Source: Deltaproteobacteria bacterium (GTDB lineage Bacteria; Myxococcota; Polyangia; Haliangiales; Haliangiaceae). From it: a DNA stretch of 28,194 nucleotides. Positions 8,671-16,580 of this stretch are shown here, in pieces. The translations under genes were made by a program, and so were the position numbers. The stretch covers positions 1 to 28,194 of the forward strand of contig JAGSPR010000022.1 of NCBI GenBank assembly GCA_018262455.1, given 5' to 3'. The notes under the pieces were generated by a model. The model saw only the letters and a program-made list of their open reading frames with translations, did no database searches and was not told where the DNA came from. How positions within the stretch are numbered: the first letter of the stretch is position 1; each line of letters starts with the position of its first letter.

Positions 8671-10380
8671 TCAGCGCCCGGTGTTCGTACAGTGCGGCGG
8701 ATCGTTCGCCGGGATGCCGGGCCACCGCGCGCCGCCGCAGCTGTGGGCCTTGAACTGATTGTAGATCAGGCACTCGTGGGGCGTGCCATTGGCGAGGTTG
8801 CCGTCGTCATCGTCGACGGCGAGCATCGCGCCGTACCACTCCGATCGGGTCTGCGCGATCGCGATCGGCCGCAGCAGGAGGCGCTTCCGGGCCTCGCCCG
8901 TCATGCCGATCCGCTGGAGATCGCCAAACACGTCCCACATGACCGCGCCCAGGAGCTGGCCCGCGTCGTGGACCTCGCGCTTCTTGGGGTCGAAGCACTG
9001 GAATGCGGGGTCGTCGAGATCGCGCACGGGCCCGCCGTCGGTGAAGAAGCCCGGGCCGAGCAGCGGGCTGTTGGTCTGGACGAACGAGATCAGATCTCCG
9101 ATGAACTCTCCGAGGCCACCGTCGATCGCGGCGCCGGGTGCATGGGCGTCGAGCGCATGGCCCCACTCGTGCGCGACGACGTCGAAGATCCGGCCGGTGT
9201 TGTTGCAGCCGTTGCCGGCGACGAAGAAGTTGATCGAGCTGCCGTTCCAGTACGCGTTGCAGGTGCGGGGGTGATCGACCTTCGCGACCAGCGGTTGCGC
9301 GAGCCATGCGAGATCGGGGAACACGGTCGCCACGAACCGGTTGGTGGTATTGACCGCGCGGAACACGTCACGCTCCTCGGGCGTCGAGCGCGACTCGGTC
9401 CATTCGAGCGCGTACGGCGAATCGGCGCGCATCACGCCGACGAAGCTGGCGTTCGGCCCCTGCTGGTTCTGGACGTCGACGTAGGCGCCGTGGAGGTTCG
9501 CGGTCACGAACAGGGGCCCGGCCTCGCCGCGAAACACGAACGCTCCGGTGGCATCGGTGGTGGCCGTGCCGCGGGCGGAGTGCAGGCGCAGGTGTGCGGC
9601 CGGCAAGGGGACGACGGTATCGCCGACGGTCCGTTCGTCGACGTGGTTGGTCGCGACGCCGGGATAGTCGTAGCGGTTAGCGTCGTAGCCTCCGAGTAGA
9701 CGGCCGTCGTGCGCGTCGACGTAGGCCACCGCCTGGAGCGGGCCGCGCCAGGCCGTGACCTCCCACGCGACGTGATACGCGACCGCGCCAGGAGATCGCT
9801 CGGGGAGGATCACGAGCCGCGCCGAGTCGCGATCGCCGGTGCCGGGCTGTTCCAGCGCGTCACGCACCGACGCGATCGCCGTGGCGAGCGCGACCCGCGG
9901 CGTGGTGTCGACGTCGCGGATCGGATAGGTCACGCCTTGCACGAGGATGAGCCGACCGTGCGAGATCGTGAGACCGAGGTGGGCGGACACGACGGGCAGC
10001 CCGTGGTGACGCTGGGCGAGGGCGATCGACCACAGCTCGCGATCGAGCACCGCACCGTCGAACACGAGCTCATCGGTGCCGAACAGTCCCGGCTGCTCGC
10101 GGACGAACGCGAGGGCCGCACGCTCGAGCGCGCCCTCCGACGTGCCGGACGTGACGAACGGGACCCCCGATCCGCGCAGGGCGCGCGGCGTGGCGAGCAC
10201 GGGATCGAGGTCGAGCTCCCAGGTGCCACCGTGAGATGCGAAGAGCGGCTGCGCCGACGACGTGGGCTCGAACCACTCCGATGGCGGCTGGCCCAGCACC
10301 AGCGCAGGTCCCGCGGAAGGACCCGGGGAGGGCGATCCGCACCCTGCGATGAGGATCGCGCAAAGGCCGATTCGTTGCAT
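8671..10380 (-). CDS. FTP-type Zn metallopeptidase lipoprotein (HEWGH)
   Basis: Starting at ATG 10380 gives 569 residues with a lipoprotein leader ending LIAGC (Cys14). A GGGGGAAG run about 11 bases upstream supports this start over the longer frame to 10431. The first 250 residues look like a fungalysin/thermolysin propeptide region (for example FVREQPGLFGTDEL, then HHGLPVVSAHLGLTI and VAYHVAWEV). A short carboxypeptidase-regulatory-like beta segment follows (about 285-335). The catalytic motif is HEWGH at 404-408, with a third ligand Glu425 in GGLGEFIGD, placing it near families M4/M36. It is probably surface-anchored and secreted as a proenzyme. The C-terminus is cysteine-containing and short. 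Substrate unknown. Confidence 0.85.
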   Translation of the reverse strand: MQRIGLCAILIAGCGSPSPGPSAGPALVLGQPPSEWFEPTSSAQPLFASHGGTWELDLDPVLATPRALRGSGVPFVTSGTSEGALERAALAFVREQPGLFGTDELVFDGAVLDRELWSIALAQRHHGLPVVSAHLGLTISHGRLILVQGVTYPIRDVDTTPRVALATAIASVRDALEQPGTGDRDSARLVILPERSPGAVAYHVAWEVTAWRGPLQAVAYVDAHDGRLLGGYDANRYDYPGVATNHVDERTVGDTVVPLPAAHLRLHSARGTATTDATGAFVFRGEAGPLFVTANLHGAYVDVQNQQGPNASFVGVMRADSPYALEWTESRSTPEERDVFRAVNTTNRFVATVFPDLAWLAQPLVAKVDHPRTCNAYWNGSSINFFVAGNGCNNTGRIFDVVAHEWGHALDAHAPGAAIDGGLGEFIGDLISFVQTNSPLLGPGFFTDGGPVRDLDDPAFQCFDPKKREVHDAGQLLGAVMWDVFGDLQRIGMTGEARKRLLLRPIAIAQTRSEWYGAMLAVDDDDGNLANGTPHECLIYNQFKAHSCGGARWPGIPANDPPHCTNTGR

Positions 10381-10427
10381 GCAGTCCAAGCTTCCCCCAG
10401 CTCGCACGGATCGTCCACCCCGCTCGT

Positions 10428-11834
10428 TCACGCCCCCCCGCCGCGCGAACCATCCGGCGGCTTGACCAGGTAGCTGCGAAACCGCTTGTTCTTGATCCGC
10501 CCGCGCTCGAGGCCAGCGAGCGCACGCGGGCCGGCCGCTGCGGCGACCGCGACGAAGCTGATCCGATCGGTGATCGCGATCTTGCCGATCTCGGACGCGG
10601 CGAGCCCGACCTCGGTGGTCAGGGCTCCGAGGATATCGCCCGGGCGGAGCCGATCGTGTCGGCCGCCCTGGATGGCGATGGTGATCATCGCCGGAGGACT
10701 CCCACGGCCGGGCACGGCCGCGGGGACCGGCGAGAGCTCCACGCCGGCCAGCGGGCCCTCGCGTAGCTCGTCCACGGTGCGGCGATCGGCGGGGCCGACG
10801 AGGCTGATCGCGAGCCCGGCGTGGCCCGCACGCGCGGTGCGCCCGATCCGGTGCACGAACACGTCGGGCTCCCGCGGCAGGTCGTAGTTGATGACCGCGC
10901 CGAGCTCGTCGATATCGAGGCCACGCGCGGCCACATCGGTGGCGACGAGCACGCGCAGGCTGTTATTGCGAAGCAGCAGGAGCACGGTGTTGCGATCGTG
11001 TTGATCCATGCCGCCGTGGAGCGCGAACGCCGCGAAGCCGGTGAACGTGAGCGCGCTGGCAACCACCTCGCAGGTCTCGCGATGGTTGCAGAAGATCACG
11101 GCCGATTCGGGCCGATGGTGGGCGAGGATCCGGCCGAGCGCGGCGGTGCGGTCGAGGTCGCCGAGGTCGTAGAGCAACTGGGTGACCCGCGCGGTCGCAT
11201 CGCCGACCGGCGCGACGACGTGGAGGGCATCACGCTGGAACGTGGCACTCAGCGTGCGAACAGCCTCCGGGAACGTCGCCGAGAACAGCAGGGTCTGGCG
11301 GTCGCCGGGGGTGGCGCCCACGATCGCGGTCACGGAGTCGAGGAACCCCATCTCGAGCATGCGATCGGCCTCGTCGAGCACGACGGTCCGGATCGCGCTC
11401 AGATCGAGCCGGTTGCGCACGAGGTGATCCTGGACGCGGCCGGGCGTGCCGACCACGACATCGACCCCGTGCGCGAGCGACGCGCGCTCGCGCTGGATCG
11501 AGCTGCCACCGCTGAGCGTGAGTACCCGCGTGTGTGGGAGCGGCCGGGCGAGCCGGCGGAGCTCCTCGGCGACCTGCGCGGCGAGCTCGCGGGTCGGACA
11601 CAGCACGAGCGCGCCCGGACGATCCCCACGCGGCGTGATTCGCGAGAGCAGGGAGAGCCCGAAGGCGGCCGTCTTGCCGGTGCCGGTGCCGGCCTGGCCG
11701 AGCAGGTCGCGACCGTCGAGCATCGCCGGCAGCGCGAGCGCCTGGATCGGCGTCATCTCGCGATACTGGATCCGCGCGAGGTTATCGAGCCACGGCTGGG
11801 TCAGGGGGAGGGTCGAGAACGAGCGGTCAGCCAT
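10428..11834 (-). CDS. dbpA: DEAD-box ATP-dependent RNA helicase, DbpA type
   Basis: A 468-residue DEAD-box helicase from ATG 11834; a GTG six codons upstream is the alternative. Motifs are complete: Q motif (MTPIQ, 27-31), Walker A AGTGTGKT (48-55), PTRELA (80-85), TPGR (130-133), DEAD (154-157), SAT (185-187), then ATDVAARGLD and HRIGRTARAG in the second RecA domain. The C-terminal 75 residues match the DbpA RNA-binding domain, with SEIGKIAITDRISFVAV and RIKNKRFRSYL. DbpA binds hairpin 92 of 23S rRNA and works in large-subunit assembly. In transcription order it is followed after 47 bases by the metallopeptidase lipoprotein gene. Confidence 0.93.
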   Translation of the reverse strand: MADRSFSTLPLTQPWLDNLARIQYREMTPIQALALPAMLDGRDLLGQAGTGTGKTAAFGLSLLSRITPRGDRPGALVLCPTRELAAQVAEELRRLARPLPHTRVLTLSGGSSIQRERASLAHGVDVVVGTPGRVQDHLVRNRLDLSAIRTVVLDEADRMLEMGFLDSVTAIVGATPGDRQTLLFSATFPEAVRTLSATFQRDALHVVAPVGDATARVTQLLYDLGDLDRTAALGRILAHHRPESAVIFCNHRETCEVVASALTFTGFAAFALHGGMDQHDRNTVLLLLRNNSLRVLVATDVAARGLDIDELGAVINYDLPREPDVFVHRIGRTARAGHAGLAISLVGPADRRTVDELREGPLAGVELSPVPAAVPGRGSPPAMITIAIQGGRHDRLRPGDILGALTTEVGLAASEIGKIAITDRISFVAVAAAAGPRALAGLERGRIKNKRFRSYLVKPPDGSRGGGA

Positions 11835-11921
11835 GGTCGGTACAGCCGGCACACCCTAGCACTCGCGACCCTCGCGCAGCGCGAGCGAGAACCACAGGTC
11901 CTCGACCCGGTGGGCGAAAGC

Positions 11922-12374
11922 TCAGCCCTCGCGAGCGGCTGCACCGGCGGCGGCTGCGCCGGCGGGCTCGTCATCCAGCGTGGCGGATCCGTCGCCGGGT
12001 CCGCTCGGCGTGCCGGGGGGCCTGGCCTCGGCCATCGCAGCGTCGAGCTTTGCGATCAGGGCCGGCAGTCGGTACGGCTTCTGTAGGTAGTGCTGGATCC
12101 CGAGGGGCTGACAGGTCGCCGCGAGCTCGCGACCGGCAGACACCACGACCGTGGGGACGTGGAGGCCTCGACGTGCGAGCTCGCACGCGAGCTCCTCGCC
12201 GCTGAGCACGGGCATCATCAGATCGAGCACCATCACATCCACCGGCTCGGTCAGCAGGATCTCGAGCGCGAGCTGGCCATTGACCGCGGTCCGGACCTCG
12301 AAGGTCATATCCAGCGCCATCGAGAGCGATTCCAGCAGGTCGGGCTCGTCATCCACGATCAACACGCGCTTCAT
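11922..12374 (-). CDS. stand-alone response regulator receiver protein
   Basis: A 150-residue CheY-like protein. The acidic pair is Asp8/Asp9, the phosphoacceptor Asp51 (VMVLDLMMP), the switch residue Ser79 (VVVSAG) and the conserved Lys99 (LQKPY), so the receiver site is intact. The receiver domain ends near residue 118. The remaining 30 residues are an Ala/Gly/Pro-rich tail with no recognisable output domain. No histidine kinase is encoded in the window, so the partner is unknown. It lies 87 bases upstream of the RNA helicase start on the same strand and could be part of that transcript. Confidence 0.92.
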   Translation of the reverse strand: MKRVLIVDDEPDLLESLSMALDMTFEVRTAVNGQLALEILLTEPVDVMVLDLMMPVLSGEELACELARRGLHVPTVVVSAGRELAATCQPLGIQHYLQKPYRLPALIAKLDAAMAEARPPGTPSGPGDGSATLDDEPAGAAAAGAAAREG

Positions 12375-12547
12375 GCTTGCTCACGCAGTATTTCACGCGC
12401 ACCGCGCCGGACCAACCCGCGACCGGGCTCGATGCAGCCGTGCCAGCACGCCACGGGCCGAGCTACCTGAGATTTCGTACCGCGGAGCCCGCCACTGTGC
12501 GCCCGGGCTCGGCAGCGAGCTTGCATGAGCGTCCACGGTGCGATCGA

Positions 12548-14068
12548 TCAACGCGTGGTCCTCGAAGCCGCGCCGCGGTGGTAGACGCGCGCCAGGTCGC
12601 GAAGCTGCCGCGCCACGGAGTCGGTCAGCGCGCCGGCGGGGACCCGCCATCGCCAGTTGCCTTCGGCCTGGCCGGGTAGGTTCATCCGGGCGTCGCTGCC
12701 GAGCCCGAGCACGTCCTGCATCGGCACGATCACGGTATCGGCGCCGCTGGCATACAGCGCGCGCAGGACCTCGCGGTGAACCGGACCGTGCAGGTGGCGC
12801 GCGCCCGGGCCGGCGAGGTACTCGATCGCCGCGGCACGCTCGTCGGCGGCCCGCGCCGGTGTGCGCGGGCCCGGCTGCTCGAACCAGCCAACGATCGTGT
12901 CGTTGTCGTGAGTCCCGGAGTACGCGACCGAGTTGGGCAGATAGCTGTGCGGCAGGAATCCCGCGGCGTCGTCGTGGGTGTCGAACGCGAACTGGAACAC
13001 GCGCATCCCGGGGAGTCCGAACGCGTCGCGCAGCGCGCGCACCGCCGGGGTCACCGATCCGAGGTCCTCGGCGATGAACGGCAGCCGGCCGAGCGCCTGC
13101 CGCACCTGATGAAAGAAGTCGTCGCCCGGCCCGCGCATCCACCGTCCGTGCGCTGCGGTTGGATCGCTCGCGGGAATCTCCCAGTAGCGCACGAACCCGA
13201 TGAAGTGATCGAGCCGCACGAGATCGAACCGCTCGAGCTGGGTGGTGAACCGATCGATCCACCAGCGGTAGCCATCACGACGCAGCCGGTTCCACCGGTA
13301 GAGGGGGTTCCCCCAGCGCTGGCCCGTGGCGCTGAAGTAGTCTGGCGGGACGCCGGCGACCCGCGCCGGCTCGCCGGCCTCGTCGAGCTGGAAGTACCTG
13401 GCATGGGCCCAGACATCCGCGCTCTCGTGCGCCACGAAGATCGGGATATCTCCGATCAGCTGGATCCCACGCACGCGGGCCGCGAGCCGCAGCCGTGCCC
13501 ATTGCTGCGCGAACACGAACTGCTGGAACTTGAGGTACGAGATCTCGGTTGCGTGCGTCGCCGTCGCGGCCGCCAGAGCGGCCGGATCGCGCCATCGCAG
13601 GCGCTGGGGCCACGTCGTCCAGGACCGACCGGGATCCGCGCGATGGAGCGCCTGGAACAGGGCGTGATCGTCGAGCCAGCGTGCGGCCTCGCGCTCGAAC
13701 CGCTCGTACTCGCGCCCCGGCCGGAACCGCGTGAAGGCACGTCGCAGGTGGACGTCGCGGAGCTCGCGCGCCGCCTGGTGGTCGGTGCGTGCTGCCGGGA
13801 TCTCCGGCGGCAGCTCCGTGGCCGTCAGCCAGCCCTCGTCGACGAGATCGACGAGGCTGATCAGCATCGGGTCGCCGGCGAAGGCGGAGGCGCCGCTGTA
13901 GGGCGAGCCGCCGACGCCGGCGGGGTTGACCGGGAGGAACTGCCAGACGCCCTGGCCGGCCGCGGCGAGGAACTCCACGAATGCCCGTGCGCCGTTGCCG
14001 AGGTCGCCGGTTCCATGCGGCCCCGGCAAGCTCGTCGCGTGGAGCAGGATGCCCGCGGTGCGCGTCAT
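12548..14068 (-). CDS. malQ: 4-alpha-glucanotransferase (amylomaltase)
   Basis: A 506-residue GH77 enzyme. The N-terminus AGILLHATSLPGPHGTGDLG is the family signature. The catalytic residues are placed as in known amylomaltases: nucleophile Asp287 (RLDHF), acid/base Glu334 (AEDLG) and transition-state stabiliser Asp388 (THDND). It transfers alpha-1,4-glucan chains in cytoplasmic maltodextrin or glycogen metabolism. Length fits the compact bacterial form without the long N-terminal domain of the E. coli enzyme. ATG 14068 has GGAG six bases upstream. No other glycogen or maltose gene is in the window. The small gene just upstream ends 18 bases before the start. Confidence 0.96.
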   Translation of the reverse strand: MTRTAGILLHATSLPGPHGTGDLGNGARAFVEFLAAAGQGVWQFLPVNPAGVGGSPYSGASAFAGDPMLISLVDLVDEGWLTATELPPEIPAARTDHQAARELRDVHLRRAFTRFRPGREYERFEREAARWLDDHALFQALHRADPGRSWTTWPQRLRWRDPAALAAATATHATEISYLKFQQFVFAQQWARLRLAARVRGIQLIGDIPIFVAHESADVWAHARYFQLDEAGEPARVAGVPPDYFSATGQRWGNPLYRWNRLRRDGYRWWIDRFTTQLERFDLVRLDHFIGFVRYWEIPASDPTAAHGRWMRGPGDDFFHQVRQALGRLPFIAEDLGSVTPAVRALRDAFGLPGMRVFQFAFDTHDDAAGFLPHSYLPNSVAYSGTHDNDTIVGWFEQPGPRTPARAADERAAAIEYLAGPGARHLHGPVHREVLRALYASGADTVIVPMQDVLGLGSDARMNLPGQAEGNWRWRVPAGALTDSVARQLRDLARVYHRGAASRTTR

Positions 14069-14073
14069 GTTCG

Positions 14074-14077
14074 CTCC
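14074..14077 (-). promoter_or_regulatory. ribosome binding site of malQ
   Basis: The minus strand reads GGAG followed by five bases and the ATG at 14068. It is one of the few clear Shine-Dalgarno matches in the window and fixes the malQ start. Confidence 0.6.
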
Positions 14078-14086
14078 GAGACCGGA

Positions 14087-14284
14087 CTACCTCGGCACAT
14101 CCTTCTCGCGCATCCCGAGCAGGATCCCGGCGGCCCGCTCGGTCACCGGGTGGGCGGTCCGGGTGCGCATGTTCTCGATCCGGAAGTCGAGCGTGTTCGT
14201 CGCCTCCTGGAACACCGCGATCAGCTCCCAGCGGTTGGTCGCGTTGATGACGGTGCGGGCGATCTCGTGGGTCTTGTCGGACAT
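14087..14284 (-). CDS. small hypothetical protein upstream of malQ
   Basis: From ATG 14284 this encodes 65 residues, beginning MSDKTHEIARTVINATNRW and ending in KDVPR. A longer frame to 14335 would add 17 residues of low-quality sequence. The composition is balanced (acidic, basic and hydrophobic residues in a helix-like pattern), unlike the arginine-rich shadow frames around it, so I think it is a real gene. I do not recognise a family. There is no signal peptide or membrane segment. It ends 18 bases before malQ on the same strand, suggesting co-transcription. Confidence 0.5.
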   Translation of the reverse strand: MSDKTHEIARTVINATNRWELIAVFQEATNTLDFRIENMRTRTAHPVTERAAGILLGMREKDVPR

Positions 14285-14418
14285 GCCAACACGTTGGATC
14301 GCGACCGGCCTCGAAGCGCGATCGAAGAGCGCCACTCACGAGCTTCTTGCGATGCGCTCGTCCAGCCGGGTCGAGCGGCCGTGCGCCCACGTCACGGGTC
14401 CCTCACAGCTCGTCGGGC

Positions 14419-14676
14419 CTACCAGCTGTCGCGATCGTCGCCCGGGGCGGCCTCCGACGGCGGTGGCTCGGTGCCCTGAGCCTGCGGCTCGCGCTCGGTC
14501 TCGGGCGGCTCCGCCGAGCGGGCCCGCTTGCCGGTGCGCTGCGAGACGGACTTGCTGGTGTTCGCCGACGTCGACCGGGGGGACTTCCTCGAGCCGGCGC
14601 GCTGGCGGCTGCGGCTGCTCGTCGAGCGCTTGGAGGACTTGCTGCGTGACTTCGGCTTGGTGGTTCGCGTTGCCAT
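14419..14676 (-). CDS. small Ser/Arg/Lys-rich basic protein
   Basis: From ATG 14676 this is 85 residues. GGAG six bases upstream favours this start over ATG 14694. Residues 1-55 are almost only Ser, Arg, Lys and Thr with a few Gly/Ala, with repeated SRS, SKS and SKR steps. Residues 56-85 turn acidic and proline-rich and end in DDRDSW. Such a bipartite charged, probably disordered chain resembles histone H1-like or other nucleic-acid-binding small proteins of high-GC bacteria, but there is no defined domain. The gene is divergent from the methyltransferase. Function is inferred only from charge. Confidence 0.55.
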   Translation of the reverse strand: MATRTTKPKSRSKSSKRSTSSRSRQRAGSRKSPRSTSANTSKSVSQRTGKRARSAEPPETEREPQAQGTEPPPSEAAPGDDRDSW

Positions 14677-14682
14677 GATCGG

Positions 14683-14686
14683 CTCC
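14683..14686 (-). promoter_or_regulatory. ribosome binding site of the basic protein gene
   Basis: GGAG on the minus strand, six bases before ATG 14676. It decides between this start and the in-frame ATG at 14694. Confidence 0.5.
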
Positions 14687-14846
14687 GCGTGCATCGTCCG
14701 TTCCGAGCAAGGCCTGCGCCCACCGCCGTCGAGGGCGACCGGTCGACCGCCAGGGCCGCGTGCGGGCCTGACACATGCGCCAGCGCAGCGCGGGCACGCG
14801 AGAGGGATCGCTCGTCGGGCGATGACGGTAGAGTTGGCCGGCGCAC

Positions 14847-15473
14847 ATGCTCACCAAGGCTGACCTCGACGACCTCACCGCGCGCACCATCGCGCATTAC
14901 GACAACTCGGCTCGAGCGTTCCGAGACGGCACGCTCGACCACGACGTCTCGCAGAATCATGCCGCGTTGCTCGGCGCGATCGAAGCCCCGCCGCCGTTCA
15001 CGCTGCTCGACTTCGGGTGCGGACCGGGGCGTGACCTGGCGTATTTTCGCTCACTCGGGCACGAGGCGATCGGCCTCGACGGCGCGCCGGCATTCGTCGA
15101 GATGGCGCGGGAGACCGGCTGCGAGGTCTGGCTGCAAGACTTCCTCGGGCTCGCGTTGCCGCGGATGCGTTTTCATGGCGTGTTCGCGAACGCGTCGCTG
15201 TTCCACGTGCCGCGACAGGAGCTGCCGCGGGTGCTCCACGAGTTACAGCAGACGCTGTTGCCCCGCGGCGTGCTGTTCTGCTCGAACCCGCGCGGCGAGG
15301 ATCGCGAGGGCTGGTCAGGCGCGCGTTACGGCGCCTTCCACTCGCTCGAGACCTGGCGTGCCCTGGTGACCGCCGCGGGGTTCGAGGAGGTGGAGCACTA
15401 CTACCGGCCAGCCGGCCTGCCACGCGCCGAGCAGCCATGGCTCGCCAGTGTGTGGCGCGCCCGCGCTTCGTGA
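14847..15473 (+). CDS. class I SAM-dependent methyltransferase
   Basis: A 208-residue Rossmann-fold methyltransferase. Motif I is LLDFGCGPGRD (53-63), followed by an acidic end of strand 2 at IGLDGAP, a post-motif WLQDFLGLALP and motif-IV-like region FHGVFANASLFHVPRQELP. These resemble the small UbiE/Methyltransf_11/25 class. No substrate-specific domain is present. It is the first plus-strand gene in the window. It ends 12 bases from the stop of the convergent DsbA-like gene, so it is probably transcribed alone. Substrate unknown. Confidence 0.9.
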   Translation: MLTKADLDDLTARTIAHYDNSARAFRDGTLDHDVSQNHAALLGAIEAPPPFTLLDFGCGPGRDLAYFRSLGHEAIGLDGAPAFVEMARETGCEVWLQDFLGLALPRMRFHGVFANASLFHVPRQELPRVLHELQQTLLPRGVLFCSNPRGEDREGWSGARYGAFHSLETWRALVTAAGFEEVEHYYRPAGLPRAEQPWLASVWRARAS

Positions 15474-15485
15474 TCACCGACGCGC

Positions 15486-16037
15486 TCAGCGCGGCGGGCG
15501 GGCGGCGAGATCCGAGTCGAGCATCTGGTCGATCGTCGCGACGATCCCGGCGACCTGAAGGGGCGCGTCGTACCGCACGTCACCGAGAAACACCGACGGC
15601 GTCCCCCAGACGCCGCTCCGGACCCCACCCTTGAAGTCGGCTTCGATCTTGGGCAGGTACGCGTGGCGCGCGAGCTCCGCACGCATGCGATCGAGATCGA
15701 GGTGGAGCAGGGAGCCCAGGCGAAGCAGCGAACCGAGCGTGAGCGCCTGGTGCTGCTCGTAGAGCAGCGCGTGCATGTCCCAGAACCGATCCTGGGCCGC
15801 TGCGGCCTCCGCGATCTCCGCGGCTGCCACCGCTTGCGGATGCAGCTCGGACGTCGGGAAGTGGCGGTAGACGAAGCGAACGTCCGACGGAAAACATGAG
15901 AGGACGCGATCGAGGACCGCCACCACGCGGCGGCAAGACGCGCATTCGTAATCTCCGTACTCGACGAGCGTGATCCGAGCCTGCGACGACCCCTTGATGT
16001 GGTCGCCTTGGCTGATGGGAACGCGGAGCTGACTCAT
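15486..16037 (-). CDS. DsbA-like thioredoxin-fold protein (cytoplasmic)
   Basis: From ATG 16037 this is 183 residues with a thioredoxin_4/DsbA-like fold. The redox pair is Cys32-Ala-Ser-Cys35 after LVEYGDYE, and the cis-proline loop is GTPSVFLG. The upstream frame to 16118 would add a non-hydrophobic stretch that overlaps a perfect inverted repeat, so I reject it. With this start there is no signal peptide, suggesting a cytoplasmic protein. Similar proteins with the VPISQGDHIKGS type of N-terminus are often fused or linked to NhaA antiporters, but none is present here. The CASC pair lacks the proline common in DsbA (CPHC) and the thioredoxin Gly-Pro. Probably a disulfide oxidoreductase or thiol sensor. 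Confidence 0.85.
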   Translation of the reverse strand: MSQLRVPISQGDHIKGSSQARITLVEYGDYECASCRRVVAVLDRVLSCFPSDVRFVYRHFPTSELHPQAVAAAEIAEAAAAQDRFWDMHALLYEQHQALTLGSLLRLGSLLHLDLDRMRAELARHAYLPKIEADFKGGVRSGVWGTPSVFLGDVRYDAPLQVAGIVATIDQMLDSDLAARPPR

Positions 16038-16080
16038 CGCGCTGTCCGGACAGGCTGCAACTGGCACGCCGAAACGGCCG

Positions 16081-16111
16081 TGCGGGCTCGTCTGTGAAGG
16101 GCGAGCCCGCA
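16081..16111. repeat. perfect 10-bp inverted repeat with 11-base loop
   Basis: TGCGGGCTCG at 16081-16090 is followed by an 11-base spacer and its exact complement at 16102-16111. It lies between the start of the DsbA-like gene (16037) and the stop of the glsB-like gene (16159), so on the minus strand it follows the glsB-like stop by about 48 bases. A terminator for that gene is possible, but there is no clear U-tract after it. An operator for the DsbA-like gene is the other option. Confidence 0.5.
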
Positions 16112-16158
16112 TGAGCAAAGCGTGGAGGCTGTTCGCGGCGCCACGACCAGCGCCGGGA

Positions 16159-16419
16159 TCAGGCGTGGACAGCGCGGCGTCCCACGATCAGGCGATACCC
16201 TCCCAGCAGGATCAGCGCACCGATCACGGAGGCGATGAAGCCTGCTCCCTCGTTGGGGCCGTACCAGTGCATCGAGCGCCCGAGGAATCCCGCGATCAGG
16301 GAGCCGGCCACACCGATGAGCATCGTGATGAGGATGCCGCCTGGATCCTTGCCGGGCATGACCAGCTTGGCGAGCGCTCCGATGACGAGACCGATGATGA
16401 GCATCCAGATAATATGCAT
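16159..16419 (-). CDS. GlsB/YeaQ/YmgE-family small membrane protein
   Basis: An 86-residue protein starting at ATG 16419, with AAAGGA ten bases upstream. It contains three hydrophobic helices (about 3-20, 29-47 and 58-79) rich in glycine and the family motif GLVIGALAKLVMPGKDPGG. This is the transglycosylase-associated (GlsB/YeaQ/YmgE) family, inner-membrane proteins induced by general stress in several bacteria. Length and topology fit the family exactly. The start at 16443 would add eight residues before the first helix and ignores the ribosome site. A sigma-54-like element lies just upstream. Confidence 0.92.
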   Translation of the reverse strand: MHIIWMLIIGLVIGALAKLVMPGKDPGGILITMLIGVAGSLIAGFLGRSMHWYGPNEGAGFIASVIGALILLGGYRLIVGRRAVHA

Positions 16420-16429
16420 GGTCCTTGAT

Positions 16430-16435
16430 TCCTTT
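16430..16435 (-). promoter_or_regulatory. ribosome binding site of the glsB-like gene
   Basis: AAAGGA on the minus strand, ten bases before ATG 16419. It supports the shorter reading frame. Confidence 0.5.
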
Positions 16436-16448
16436 CGGATCACAGCGC

Positions 16449-16464
16449 TGCGCAGCTCGTGCCA
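16449..16464 (-). promoter_or_regulatory. sigma-54-like -24/-12 element upstream of glsB-like gene
   Basis: The minus strand reads TGGCACGAGCTGCGCA. TGGCAC is a perfect -24 half. The GC of the -12 half falls at the correct spacing, but the usual TT before it is GC here. A transcript would start near 16438 and leave about 19 bases before the ATG, with the AAAGGA ribosome site inside. This is a motif match by eye only. Confidence 0.35.
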
Positions 16465-16580
16465 GCCTTCGCGCGTGACAGGACGCCGGGGTGGAGCACG
16501 GTCGCGCGCGGCTGGGACACCCAGCGTGCGTCAACGCCCGGCGAGCGCAGTGACGTCGACGTAGCCGAGCGAGAATCGCG

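Noticed and set aside
11871..11885. Short hairpin CTCGCG-CAG-CGCGAG between the response regulator and the helicase
   Set aside because: A six-bp GC stem without a U-tract; such stems arise by chance in this base composition.
14737..14749. Overlapping palindromes GACCGGTC and CGGTCGACCG in the divergent gap between the basic protein and the methyltransferase
   Set aside because: Could be an operator, but short GC palindromes are common here and nothing else supports it.
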